In this document: piece after piece, positions 47,424 through 57,789 of the stretch
How the letters are laid out: the number at the start of each line of letters is the position of its first letter
How positions within the stretch are numbered: the stretch's first letter is position 1
Assembly: GCF_030867095.1 (NCBI RefSeq)
Contig: NC_081824.1
Span: 85,270,382-85,334,381 of the forward strand
DNA length: 64,000 bases
Source of the DNA: Alligator mississippiensis
Lineage: Eukaryota; Chordata; Crocodylia; Alligatoridae
Direction: 5' to 3'
Program-made: the position numbers and the translations under genes
Notes under the pieces: generated by a model
Database searches by the model: none
The model's input: the letters and a program-made list of their open reading frames with translations, nothing else
Told to the model about the DNA's origin: nothing

Positions 47424-49243
47424 TGCAAACATATACTTTGTTTTTTAGATATATTGGGAGTAAAAGGAAGGCCCAGGGAGGAACAGGACCACTGCTAAAT
47501 GGGCAGAAACAATTGGTGACAGACAGGGGGGACAAGGCTGAACTCCTCAACGAGTTCTTTGCCTCAGTGTTCCTAAGTGAGGGACACGACAAGTCTCTCA
47601 CTGGGGTTGTAGAGAGGCAGCAGCAAGGTGCCAGACTTCCATGCGTAGACCCTGAGGTGGTGCAGAGTCACTTGGAAGAACTGGATGCCTTTAAGTCGGC
47701 AGGCCCGGATGAGTTCCATCCGAGGGTGCTGAAGGCACTGGCCGACATCATTGCAGAGCCACTGGCTGGAATATTCGAACGCTCGTGGCGCACGGGCCAA
47801 GTCCCGGAGGACTGGAAAAGGGCTAACGTGGTCCCCATTTTCAAAAAGGGGAGGAAGGAGGACCCGGGCAACTATAGGCCGGTCAGTCTCACCTCCATCC
47901 TTGGTAAAGTCTTTGAAAAAATTATCAAGGCTCACATTTGTGAGAGCCCGGCAGGGCAAATTATGCTGAGGGGAAACCAGCACGGGTTTGTGGCGGGCAG
48001 ATCATGCCTGACCAATCTAGTCTCTTTCTATGACCAGGTTACGAAACGCCTGGACACAGGAGGAGGGGTGGATGTCGTATACTTAGACTTCAGGAAGGTC
48101 TTCGATACGGTATCCCACCCCATACTGGTGAACAAGCTAAGAGGCTGTGATGTGGATGACTACACAGTCCGGTGGGTGGCGAATTGGCTAGAGGGTCGCA
48201 CCCAGAGAGTCGTGGTGGATGGGTCGGTCTCGACCTGGAAGGGTGTGGGCAGTGGGGTCCCGCAGGGCTCGGTCCTTGGACCGATACTCTTCAATGTCTT
48301 CATCAGTGACTTGGACGAGGGAGTCAAATGTACTCTGTCCAAGTTTGCAGATGATACAAAGCTATGGGGAGAAGTGGACACGCTGGAGGGCAGGGAACAG
48401 CTGCAGGCAGACCTGGATAGGTTGGACAAGTGGGCAGAAAACAACAGGATGCAGTTCAACAAGGAGAAATGCAATGTGCTGCACCTAGGGAGGAAAAATG
48501 TCCAGCACACCTACAGCCTAGGGAATGACCTGCTGGGTGGCACAGAGATGGAAAGGGATCTTGGAGTCCTAGTGGACTCCAAGATGAACATGAGCCGGCA
48601 GTGTGACGAAGCCATCAGAAAAGCCAATGGCACTTTATCGTGCATCAGCAGATGCATGACGAATAGGTCCAAGGAGGTGATACTTCCCCTCTATAGGGCG
48701 CTGGTCAGACCGCGGTTGGAGTACTGCGTGCAATTCTGGGCGCCACACTTCAAGAAGGATGCGGATAACCTGGAGAGGGTCCAGAGAAGGGCAACTTGTA
48801 TGGTCAAGGGCCTGCAGACCAAGCCCTATGACGAGAGACTAGAGAAACTGGATCTTTTCAGCCTCCGCAAGAGAAGGTTGAGAGGCGACCTTGTGGCTGC
48901 CTATAAGTTCATCACGGGGGCACAGAAGGGAATTGGTGAGTATTTATTCACCAAGGCGCCCCCAGGGGTTACAAGAAATAATGGCCACAAGCTAGCAGAG
49001 AGCAGATTTAGATTGGACATTAGGAAGAACTTCTTCACAGTTCGAGTGGCCAAGGTCTGGAACGGGCTCCCAAGGGAGGTGGTGCTCTCCCCTACCCTGG
49101 GGGTCTTCAAGAGGAGGTTAGATGAGTATCTAGCTGGGGTTATCTAGACCCAGCACTCTTCCCTGCTTATGCAGGGGGTCGGACTCAATGATAACTATTG
49201 AGGTCCCTTCCGACCCTAACATCTATGAATCTATGAATCTATG
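47424..49243 (+). mobile_element. CR1 LINE with uninterrupted RT frame (copy 4)
   Basis: A 574-codon frame (47423-49147) covers the end of the CR1 linker, the whole reverse transcriptase and the C-terminal region. It shows [47 protein letters not shown], the catalytic FADDTKLWGE, and the C-terminal RVQRRATCMVKG and LPREVVLSPTLGVF. All RT blocks are present; the endonuclease half is missing, so the copy is 5'-truncated and not autonomous. FRKV replaces the usual FRKA in block A. The 3' end has the CR1 tail with three ATCTATGA units. A codon-intact frame suggests recent insertion. Confidence 0.92.
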
Positions 49244-50841
49244 AGCTCACTTGCAGATATGAAATAGGATCTTCAACTAATCATCCAATATATTGTCCTG
49301 GTTATATTGTTACATAACTCTTTCATGAGTAGATCTCAAACCACTTCACAAGTGAGCATCATCATTATTACTACTCCAGCTGAGGGGTCTGTGATCAAAT
49401 CTGAGACCCCTGGGAAGTCACCCCACAGGGAGACTGGACCCAGCATACACTGGGTAAGGGATTGGCAGCACACAGCATCTTGTCCACCAAACACAGTGCT
49501 CAAGCTGCCCAGCCCTCCTACTGCAGTCTCCCATTACCCTTGCCATTGGCCATGGGAACAAGCCACACTTAGTGGTGAAGGTAAGCAGAGACTGCAGTAA
49601 AGGGGATGTGAGAACAGTCCTTGGAACAAAGCAGGGAGAACTGGGGGCTGCAGAGGGGACTGACAGCCCAGTGTTTGTAAAAGGTTGACAACCTGTGCTC
49701 TGACTACGCAAAACCTGTTCAGAGATCTGCTAACAGAGGTTACTCATTGAAAAAATGACAGCCTCATGAATACATATGCATACCTGACTTGCCGGGGGAA
49801 AGAAAAAGAGCAACTGGAAGCTCCTGCTTCTGCAGTATCTTACTTTGCATAAGGCTGAAATTAAACGAAGTCCAACTCTCCTTGAGGCCCCCCTGATTTA
49901 GTGTCTTAAGACTTCCCGCTACTCCTCTGAGGGAAGATCTTATTATGTATTTCAGTGATGATTTTAAACATCTGCCTAAAAAAGTGAAATTATATTTGGC
50001 AAGATGCACATCGGCCCTGTACCTTTGTGTCTTGGCCTCAGCAATTAAGAGGGGTCACGGTTTTAGGTGTGACAGCAGATGCTTAACAGGTTAAAGGGCC
50101 AAATTTGGCAGTTTTATTCATATCAGGTAGTACATAATCATACACTTAATCCCCATGAAAGTGTTTGTGCAAGTGTTACTCACTCAACAACAACCAGGCT
50201 TGAAGATGTAAGGACAAGGTAGGGAAGTACTTAGAAATGCACCACCTTTGCTGCACCATTCAATTACGCATAGCTTTCTGTAAGCCTTCCTGCTCTTGAC
50301 GAGATTGTTCATGCTTGGTCTTTGGACCCCCCCCATGGAAAGATTGCCATAAATACCATCATACCAAAGCAGGTGCCTCCGCAGCGCATTTGCTATTTAT
50401 CTTCTGGCTAACCAACAGCAGCAGAACCCAGGGGTACTTACTGCAATACCTAGTCAATATGCACAATAGCTCCTCGTTAAACACTGTTTAATTGTCTGTG
50501 GGGAGGTATTACAGCCATTGATGCTCTCTTTCAACTCAGCTGGTACAAGTTCCTGCTTCCCTGTAAGGCCACTTAAAGCTGTATCCCCTCCTTGAAAACG
50601 AACCAGACCTACTCACAACGACCTATGCTTAGAGCATGTCACAAGAAACACACACTAAGGAGGTGCTGTGAGGATGGATGGGCACCAGTTTTAACAGCAG
50701 AGGCATCCAAAGCTTCGTTTGCTATACACTGTACACAGCAGGCAGGTCTGCCACGGTGGCGGGCACCGCACACAGCGCCTAGGCCCCAAAGCAAGGCCAA
50801 GCCCGGCCCAGACCGCGGTGCTCTGCCTAACCGGAGCGCTG

Positions 50842-50998
50842 GCGCATGCGCACTACGGCAGTAACGGGACCCACCCCCCCCCACCGCTCAGGCACCCGCC
50901 GGAGCCGCGCATGCGCGCTGGACGGCGGGGAACGAGGCCGCCGACCTCGGCAGCCCCAGCTGCCCCCTTTTTTTTTCCTGGCTCAGCCGCGCATGCGC
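50842..50998. promoter_or_regulatory. Three NRF1 sites in intron 1, just downstream of PNISR exon 1
   Basis: Three copies of the 10-bp palindrome GCGCATGCGC within 157 bp, spaced 65 and 82 bp apart. NRF1 binds this motif as a homodimer in nuclear genes for mitochondrial and RNA-processing functions. The motifs are seen directly; binding is inferred. Confidence 0.7.
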
Positions 50999-51195
50999 AG
51001 ACGGGCAAGTGCCGGGGGGGGGGGGCAAGTGCGCTTCCCTCTCATCCGGGTATCAAACCTGCCGCTGGCGGCGGCGCGGCTGCGGCCCCAACAACGGCGC
51101 GGGATACCTTCCAGCGCCGCCCCCTCAGCGGGAAAGGGAGGCCGGCTCCGCGCCCCTGCCGCCCCCCGGCGGACATCACCCGCCCCGCTACTCAC

Positions 51196-51440
51196 CCGCT
51201 CCCTCGCCTCCCCCCGCCGGCCACGGGCGCTGCCGCCGCTTCGCCGCCGCTTCCTCCCCCTTCGCTCCTCGTCTTCACGAACAAGACAATATGGCGCCCA
51301 CTGGCACCGACCCGGAAGCGAAATGCGTCAAAGGCTTGACCCTTTCCAGGGCAACGCCGCCGCGCCCCGCCGCCATCTTTAGGCCGGGCATCCATGTGGC
51401 GTGAGGGGAAAAGCCTGCGAGCCGCCATCTTGACTGAGGG
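51196..51440 (-). other. PNISR: PNISR exon 1, non-coding (approximate 5' end)
   Basis: A strong minus-strand donor (exon ...GAGCGG, then gtgagtag) lies at 51188-51196 inside the CpG island, and exon 2 has an acceptor just ahead of the ATG, so a 5' UTR exon is needed. The transcription start is not visible. YY1-type motifs at 51369-51379 and 51421-51431 read AAGATGGCGGC on the minus strand, and such motifs often sit just downstream of a start site, so the start is probably near 51440. The exon has no ATG frame continuing into exon 2. Confidence 0.6.
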
Positions 51441-51765
51441 CAAGAGGCAACGCGTCCAGCACCGCCATAGTTACGGAGGGCAGCGTCCTCCCGGCCCGGC
51501 CCGCTCCTTCGAAGAAACAACGAAAGAAAACCCCAAAAAAGTACTTGTCACTGAGCACAGCCCGCACCAATGAAGCCCAGTCCTCTGTTCCTCTCCCTCC
51601 AGGCTGGTCTGTTCACGGGGCGCTTCCCGCGCCGTTGTGTCTAAAGCATTGCAGCCCCTGCGCTTAGGGCCCGGGCCTGGCGCCACGGGCCTGAAGGGGG
51701 AGTCTGTAGGGCAGCGGCCGGTTCGCAACCCTTTAAAGACCTCTGCACAGACTGGCGGCACCCTA

Positions 51766-51962
51766 CACGCGCTTGAAGCGCCCCTCTGTCAACTCCAGGC
51801 ATCCCTCATACCCGGAGGCACCCACGCTGGGCTCGAGGCACCTCTGCAGAACGGCGTCCCTAACTCGAAGGCACCCCCGACAAGCCCGAGGCACCCCTGT
51901 GCTCAAGACAGCCGTTCGTGGACTGGAGGCATCCCTTCCTAACTCGAAGGCACCCCCTACAA
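51766..51962. repeat. 21-bp minisatellite, CpG-containing part
   Basis: About nine degenerate units of the form CTCGAGGCACCCCTNNNTAA. Many keep CTCGA or CCCGA at the start of the unit. This part is close to the PNISR CpG island. Confidence 0.75.
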
Positions 51963-51963
51963 G

Positions 51964-52993
51964 CGATGTTCCCTCTAAGGTGTAGCGATCCGTGAGCGCG
52001 CCGCTTCCATCCGCCCCGCAGTATAACAACAAAAGATGATACTATAGCTTTTTATTTAAGAAACACCTTTTTTCCCACATACTTCTACTAAAGATCCAGT
52101 CCTGCCGCCTCATCCTCACCAGTGAGCGAGACACGTGGCGTCACTTTCAAAGGCTGCAGCGAGGCAGGGAGCAGGCCCGTGGGGCCACCAGGCTTCGGCG
52201 CCGGAGCTGTGGGGCTCGCGGCGCGGGGATGAAAGCGAAGATGAGGGTGAAGCCGGCGGGGCTCGGGGCGAAGCTCGCCCAAAGAGGCTGGGGAGCGGAG
52301 CTGTTCCCTGGAGCTAGCCCAGCTTTCCCAGCCTCAGGGAGGAGCCACTGCCTACCCCACACTGCGGGCGAGTAAGAGGAAGGGGCGGCAGCGATGATTG
52401 CCCACTGATCTATGGCCTGGCCCCTCGCGGGCTGCTCCGGCCAGGGCTGCACCCTCCCTCCCCGCAGGGATGCAGGCGCGGGGCGGAGCAGAGCCGAGCC
52501 GAGCCGAGCCGAGCCGAGTGGTGTCTCACACGGGCCCTGCTGCCGCGCTCTAGGGGTGGTGCCCAAAGTTTCCAGGAAGCTGCAGCCCAGCTCCTCTCCA
52601 GGAAGGTCCTCAGCACGGGGGGCTGCTGCCCCCACCCACAACTGGCATCAGAGTTCCTCTGCGGCCTCGTGGGAGGCCCGCTTCCTCCGACTGTGGGGAC
52701 AGTCCCCGCAGTGCAGGAGGGAGCGGGGCAGTGCCCTGCCCTACTGCACTCCCTCCTGCACTGTGGGGGGTCTCGATCTGCCCTCCCCAAGCCCAGCGAT
52801 AAAGAAAGAAATTTACCTGCCTGCGGCTGCGATCCTGACGGGAGTGCACGGGTATCTCAGTGTGCCCGCCCCTCCTCCTCCTGCCGCAGCCTGTGCCCGG
52901 GTTCGGGCGGCTGCGCGCCATTAAAAAGTTGCTGTGCGGCAAGATTTGTTATTGTGTGGGGCCACGCACACACGCAGCTTAGAGACAACCTTG
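51964..52993. mobile_element. Inner hAT-like element (1030 bp) inside the minisatellite
   Basis: Left CGATGTTCCCTCTAAGGTGT and, reversed, right CAAGGTTGTCTCTAAGCTGC match at 14 of 19 bases. The flanks CCTACAAG (51956-51963) and GCTAAAAG (52994-53001) match at 6 of 8. It is GC-rich with many CpGs and a (GAGCC)n tract near 52492-52518. The left end resembles the widespread 'tgttccctctaagct' hAT end. Frames up to 170 codons are compositional. Confidence 0.7.
52492..52520. repeat. (GAGCC)n pentamer tract
   Basis: About five perfect GAGCC units within the inner hAT element. Confidence 0.9.
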
Positions 52994-53001
52994 GCTAAAA
53001 G

Positions 53002-53480
53002 CCCAAGGCACCTCTTCGTACAATGGAGGCACCCCCTTATACTCAAGGCATCTGTTCATAGACTTGAGGCACTTCTCTATAGACTCAAGGTATTCCTTCC
53101 TAGATTTAGCTCTTACCACCAGAGGCTGACAAACCATGACACAGGTGGCGATGTCTCAACCACCTACCTACCAGAGTTGGAGGCTCCAAGGAACTAGTGA
53201 GGAAGTGGGGTTATACCATTGGGTAAACCACCTGACTGCAGCACAGAGCCTCAGAGTATGTAAGACTTGCTGCAATGCCAGCTTCTTGAAGGGACATGTG
53301 CAATGACGGATCTCGCAAAGAACAATAAATGAGCACAAGCATGTGTAACAAATGGTCAATTTGTATAACACAACGGTCAACTGTAGTGAGATACATGAGA
53401 AGAAGAAGAAACTTGAGACACTCCCTACAGACTCAAGGACATCCCTTCATAGACTTGAGGCACTCCTCTATAGATGCAGC
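53002..53480. repeat. 21-bp minisatellite, CpG-depleted part
   Basis: 53002-53105 holds five units with exact 21-bp spacing (such as ACTCAAGGCATCTGTTCATAG and its neighbour with TTGAGGCAC); 53407-53480 holds three more. Where the proximal array has CTCGA, these read CTCAA or CTTGA. About 300 bp without units separates the two groups. Confidence 0.75.
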
Positions 53481-53769
53481 CCCGCACCTCCCTTGGAAAA
53501 TATCAGCTCCCTTTCACTTACTTTCTGACTACAGAAAAATAATTGAGCCATTCTTCCATTGCAAGGAGCTCAGAAAGACCATGACAGGGCTTCTTTTTAA
53601 AAAAAAAAAACCCACAATGGCTTCCTAGTCGAAATTTCTGGGTTTATCACGTGAATCGTGTTTGGACACCTAGTAGTGCTAACGTTGTGTAGCACAACAG
53701 CATACCTGAGAGGGTCTTAAGGCACCCTAGAGTGCCGCAGCACCATGGTTGAGAATCACTGCTCTAAGG

Positions 53770-54200
53770 AGCCTCCCTGTCCTGCATTTTGCCTGACCTA
53801 CCCCTTGATTGTTTTATATGGACATTACCAAAACTAACAAAGGGGAATAACCACCTCCCCTCTCCACCAACCAGGTTTCACTTCCTGATGCTGCCAGCTC
53901 CAGTCATACAGAATTTTCCAGCATGGATGCATCCGGAGGCTCATATTTTTTACTGAAATCACACCAGTTCAGTGGTACTTAGCCGAGAGAATGGTTTTGT
54001 TAAATCAGTGGAACTCCCTTATGAATAAAATTTTAAACTGGATAATCAGGGGCTAAAAATGTTTTTTAATTTGATCATAACTGAATGAAGTTAAACAAAT
54101 TTTAGCCCTTCTAAGTCCACTTGACGGCTTTATATATCTTGGAAAAAGTGCAGATTTTTTACAGTGAAGTAAAACATTAGCGGAGATTGGGGCAGATACA
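53770..54200. other. Unassigned flank
   Basis: About 430 bp AT-rich sequence with no coding frame or repeat I recognise. Confidence 0.6.
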
Positions 54201-54211
54201 TTAGATTGAAA

Positions 54212-54435
54212 CATGGGTGTCAAACTTGCTTGGTGCCCCTGGGGCTGGATCCAGGCCCACCTCCGGCAGTGGGTCAAGCATTGTCATTGTTAACACATTC
54301 CCACTGGGACTTCATTTCCTGGGAAGTCAGCAGTAGGCCCCATCCTCACTCACCTCAAATTCCCAGCCCTGCAGGCCAGATGACACAACTCCAAGGGTCA
54401 AATCTGGCCCATGGATCATATCTTTGACATGTCTG
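54212..54435. mobile_element. hAT-like MITE, 224 bp
   Basis: Left CATGGGTGTCAAACTTGCTT and, reversed, right CAGACATGTCAAAGATATGA. The flanks GATTGAAA and GACTACAA agree at 5 of 8 bases. Inside it has GGCCAGATGACACAAC, as in the element at 18831. Confidence 0.6.
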
Positions 54436-54651
54436 GACTACAATATAACTAGTTAAGGCCAGATCCTGGAGGGAGGGCACAAGATTAACCTTGACTAGTT
54501 ACATCCAGGTAAAAACCCAAAAAAAACCCACTACCTGTGATTTTATGTGAAGGTAATTATTATGAGATAGTTATTTTAATATGCAAATACAATTTTCTCG
54601 AATGAATGGTACCTGAACTTGCCACATAAACAATGGGTTTGCACTAATGTA

Positions 54652-55070
54652 ACTATCGTATTTATTTGCATACCATGTGCACCTTTTCCCCAAAAATCAG
54701 CGCTCCAAAATTGGTGCAATTCTTGCCCCCACACACACACTTCTCCCCCGCTCCCTCCACTGGAATAGAGGAAGGCAAGCATAGATGGTAATTGCAGTGG
54801 CTCTGCCAGCCCAGAGAGGAAGGGGTGAAGTTCACTAGTCAGGGTCAGAGATACAGTGTTAATTCTTTCACAGCTGCTGGCAAATTGTCAGTAGCTGTTG
54901 CCAATTCAGCAGTAGCTATAAGAGGGTTAACAGAGTAGCTTTTGCTGATGGTACAATATGTGCTCTGTTTCTGTGGTCAGGTCTGAGCCACAACTCTGGA
55001 AAAAGTCCTTTTTTTTCATTATTCTGCCTTCCCAAACAAGGTGTGTATCTTATTTGAAGGCTTTGAAGTC
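54652..55070. mobile_element. 'taccgtattt' family element
   Basis: Starts TCGTATTTATTTGCATACCA, then TGTGCACCTTTTCCCCAAAA and ATCAGCGCTCC, the same order as the copies near 30000 and 24003. The far end has GTGTGTATCTTATTTGAAGG (about 55040-55060). Ends approximate. Confidence 0.5.
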
Positions 55071-55427
55071 TTGACTATCTAATCTTAAGGCAAAAGCAAA
55101 CTAAAAATATAAAATGTGAAATTTTTACAGCAGGCCTCAACCGTACAAAAAGGGAGCCTAAACCGTTTTTACCTTTCCTGATCAGTTAAAACGGGATAGT
55201 TGAAATTGTTGTTTTTAAATAGTTGTCACACTCCAAAAAGCCTGAAAAAAAAAAAAGAAATGTTTTTTCAAAACTGAATTAATATTTTGACATATAACAA
55301 AACCTATTGATCAACTTCACCATACAGATAGCGCTGTCCTGGACTACAATATGATATGTAATATACAATACCTTTGCAAGCTACAGAGTTTTTGGGTTTT
55401 GATCACCGCTCCACAAACAAATAGGTG

Positions 55428-55594
55428 GCAGGGTGGCAAGCAAAAGCAGTGTTAACCTCTGTGTGCTGGTTGCACTGCCACAGCAGCTGTGGCAACAAGC
55501 CCTGCGGGCCAGATCCAGATGCAGGTCATTCGGCCCAGGAGATGCCTCACAATCTGGATCTGACCTGCTAATTCAAATGAGTTTGGCACCCCTG
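55428..55594. mobile_element. hAT-like MITE end
   Basis: Reversed, the right end reads CAGGGGTGCCAAACTCATTT (to 55594); a possible left end CAGGGTGGCAAGC is at 55428. Target duplication not clear. Confidence 0.4.
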
Positions 55595-56610
55595 GTGCAG
55601 AGGGTCAGTGCCTGTTTTCCATTCCATGGAAAGTGTGCTGCTCCCTTGAGCAGGGTCATGTTTTAGATCAAAAAGTTTTAACAAATGTTCTTCACATTGA
55701 GGAAAATCAGTGGTCTTGAAATAGCTTTAGTTTCTGGCTGCTTCCGATATACTTAGGGCAGTTTATGCTGCTAGGCAGGTCTACGAGTTACAAAAATGGT
55801 GACTAAATTCTGTTGGGTAACTTAAAAAGAAGACAATAGTTCCTATTGCCTGGACTGAGATTTGCTTGGCATGGTTCCCTACATAAGGAACTGGAGACTT
55901 TGGAAGCTGCCACTTCCAACATGGATCGTAACAGAGCTGAAGTAGGAGTGAAGCACCTAGGTGACTAATCTGATCTTGCTTGTCTCTGAGCGTACATATA
56001 GCCTAAATCTAGGCATTCAGGAATCTTTTCAAAGCAAATGGGGGCCTCTAATGAATCTCAGTGCCTAAGTGGTTTAGTGGCTGCTAACTGGATTTAATTA
56101 GAATTGTTCCTTCTGATGATGCCTACATTCTGCTTGAATCCTATTTAGGCATCTTAAAGCTTAATTAGGATCCACTTAAGTTCTGGTTCTGAAAAAAAAC
56201 CTTCCCTCAAAAACAGTACAGTAACAACTATGTTAATGCTTACATGTATAATGCTCAGAATTAAACCTTTTGCTATGGATCTGCAAAGGAATTACCACAA
56301 TGGCTTACGTGATGAAAATTTACTGAGTGAAAGTTTCTCCTGCTCCACCCTTTATGACTTTTTACGAGTCATGAGAACACTAACAGAACATGTACAACCT
56401 TGACAGACACAGATCTTGATTGTGTGTACACCAAGAGCGGAATACATGTCGAAAAGCTTTTGAAAAATAATTTTCTACTTTAAGGCAGATTTTGCAGTAA
56501 CTTTGAATGGCCTGTTCCACTTTTCTACTTTTCATCTCTCAGCTTACAAACCTATTAATTTTTCCTGCCCAGAACAAGTTACTTGCATCTAGTTTGGATT
56601 ATATAGGCCA

Positions 56611-56910
56611 GCGGTGCTCAACCTATGGCCCATGGGCCAGATCTGGAGCCATGGAGCCAACCAAGAAACCTGGGCCATGGGGCTCCCCATAGGTTTGGAA
56701 ATTGGGCAGTGGGGGAATGGCAGCAGTGTTAATTGATGCTCCCCTGCTGCCAAACTTCCAAAGCCATGGGGAGCCCACAGGCCAGATAATGTGGTCCTGG
56801 ATATTAGATCACACTGGCATGTGTGCTTGCTCAACGGTCAGGTCTAGGAGTGCAGAGTTGGGCTGGTGTATGACCACATCCAGGTGTGCAGGGTCCACCT
56901 GGAATGGGAT
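56611..56910. mobile_element. hAT-like MITE, 'ggtgctcaacct' family
   Basis: CAGCGGTGCTCAACCTATGG, then CCCATGGGCCAGATCTGGA, as in the copies at 1120 and 36071. Right end approximate. Confidence 0.5.
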
Positions 56911-57440
56911 CTAGAACAGACTAATTCTCTACCACTAATCCAGGCCAGGGGGCTAGAAGTTTGGACAACATTGATAGAGACGGCATCTATGTCAGCTTCA
57001 TGTCTGTGAAACTCTATCAAGGACACATCATGCCATTCTTCCTTCCTGGTAGTGATAGGTGGTCCAAGGAATATGAAATAAGTAAGTTTTATTTGGAAAT
57101 ATCTTGTATTGGACCCACAAAAACCATTAGAATCCATGGATCTTTCACCTTTGCCTATCCCATGGAACCTTTGCCTATCATCAGATGTGACATATTTAAT
57201 CCAATGTATCAAATGTCCTCATGGAAATTATATGGGTGAAATTAAACTACCGCTACACTCTGAACTGTCACAGAAAAATGCGAACAGACAGACATATCTA
57301 ATCATGAGACGGAGAACATTTTTCACAGAATAGACGCTCTATCTTCTGACCTTACAGTCCTTGTTCTTAAAATAACCTTACATAATATCTTCAAGAGAGA
57401 TGGAAAAAAAAATTCACATTACTAGACCACACAAGTCACT

Positions 57441-57777
57441 GAGGGCTTCTACACATGTCCAGGGAGCCTGCTCTGATGTGCTGTAATTCCAGTATGTTGG
57501 AGCAGACTCGATTGAGTTTGCTGGAGCATGGAAATTAACATGCTCCAGCCGCCTCCAGCATCATGTGTATCAGCATCACCATGCTGAAAAATGCTGGCGG
57601 GGCGCTTTAAAGTTCATTGGACAAGCTTTAATTAAAAGCACTCTGCCCCCCATTTTTAGCATGGGGGCGCTGATACACTTGATGCTTTGGGTATGTTTAA
57701 TTAGTGCAGCTCTCGGAGCTGTGCTAATTAAAATGCCTCCGCTCCCATGCCTCTGGAGCATGTGTGTAAATACCCTG
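57441..57777. mobile_element. Fold-back MITE, family F copy C
   Basis: Ends AGGGCTTCTACACATG and, reversed, AGGGTATTTACACACATG. It shares the ordered blocks GGAGCAGACTCGATTGAGT, CTCCAGC, CGCTTTAA ... TTTAATTAAAAGC and CAGCTCTCGGAGCTG with copies A and B. It is the best preserved at its ends. Confidence 0.8.
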
Positions 57778-57789
57778 GTTTAAAAAAGA

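Larger units (their letters stand above)
39101..51195 (-). other. PNISR: PNISR intron 1
   Basis: A 12-kb first intron. It holds a fold-back MITE (39885), a 1.3-kb hAT element (40763), a CR1 3' fragment (45485), a GC-rich inverted-repeat block (46077), the most intact CR1 (47424) and the island-side NRF1 cluster. 42100-45480 and 49250-50690 contain nothing I can name, apart from a possible hAT end at about 49695. Confidence 0.75.
16785..51440 (-). other. PNISR: PNISR gene, whole transcription unit
   Basis: PNISR is a nuclear, speckle-associated SR-related protein that binds pinin (PNN) and is linked to pre-mRNA splicing. The gene is complete here: a non-coding exon 1 in a CpG island, eleven coding exons, and a 3' UTR with an AATAAA signal. 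All placed introns are GT-AG. Coding exons total 2478 nt, that is 825 residues plus stop, against about 805 in human (from memory). Protein order: a Gln/Trp-rich N-terminus (residues 1-29), a Pro/Gln-rich part (about 90-228), a charged coiled-coil stretch (about 240-270), acidic patches (about 293-300 and 395-415), a second charged helix (about 417-446) and a long RS domain (about 512-825). The ends of the unit are approximate; exon borders are given separately. Identity rests on recognising the human protein in every exon. Confidence 0.95.
50700..51620. promoter_or_regulatory. PNISR CpG-island promoter, probably bidirectional
   Basis: A dense CpG region with no TATA box at the expected place. 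Three perfect NRF1 palindromes GCGCATGCGC lie at 50842-50851, 50907-50916 and 50989-50998. YY1-type GCCGCCATCTT is at 51369-51379 and 51421-51431, with related ATGGCG or CGCCAT cores at 51290 and 51461. An ETS-type CCGGAAGCG is at 51312-51320. This is a typical housekeeping set. Human PNISR has a divergent antisense RNA, so plus-strand transcription from here is plausible, though no plus-strand exon is provable. Confidence 0.8.
51712..53761. mobile_element. Outer hAT-like element with 21-bp minisatellite, upstream of PNISR
   Basis: Left CAGCGGCCGGTTCGCAACCC and, reversed, right CAGTGATTCTCAACCATGGT are degraded inverted ends. The flanks CTGTAGGG (51704-51711) and CTCTAAGG (53762-53769) match at 6 of 8 bases. 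Inside lie arrays of a 21-bp unit (51766-51955, 53002-53105, 53407-53480), split by a second hAT element at 51964. The middle, 53106-53406, has no recognised content. Confidence 0.65.

Noticed and set aside
51963-52960. Second promoter CpG island of a separate gene
   Set aside because: The block is bounded by inverted ends and similar 8-bp flanks, so a hAT-like insertion explains it better; co-option as a promoter is still possible.
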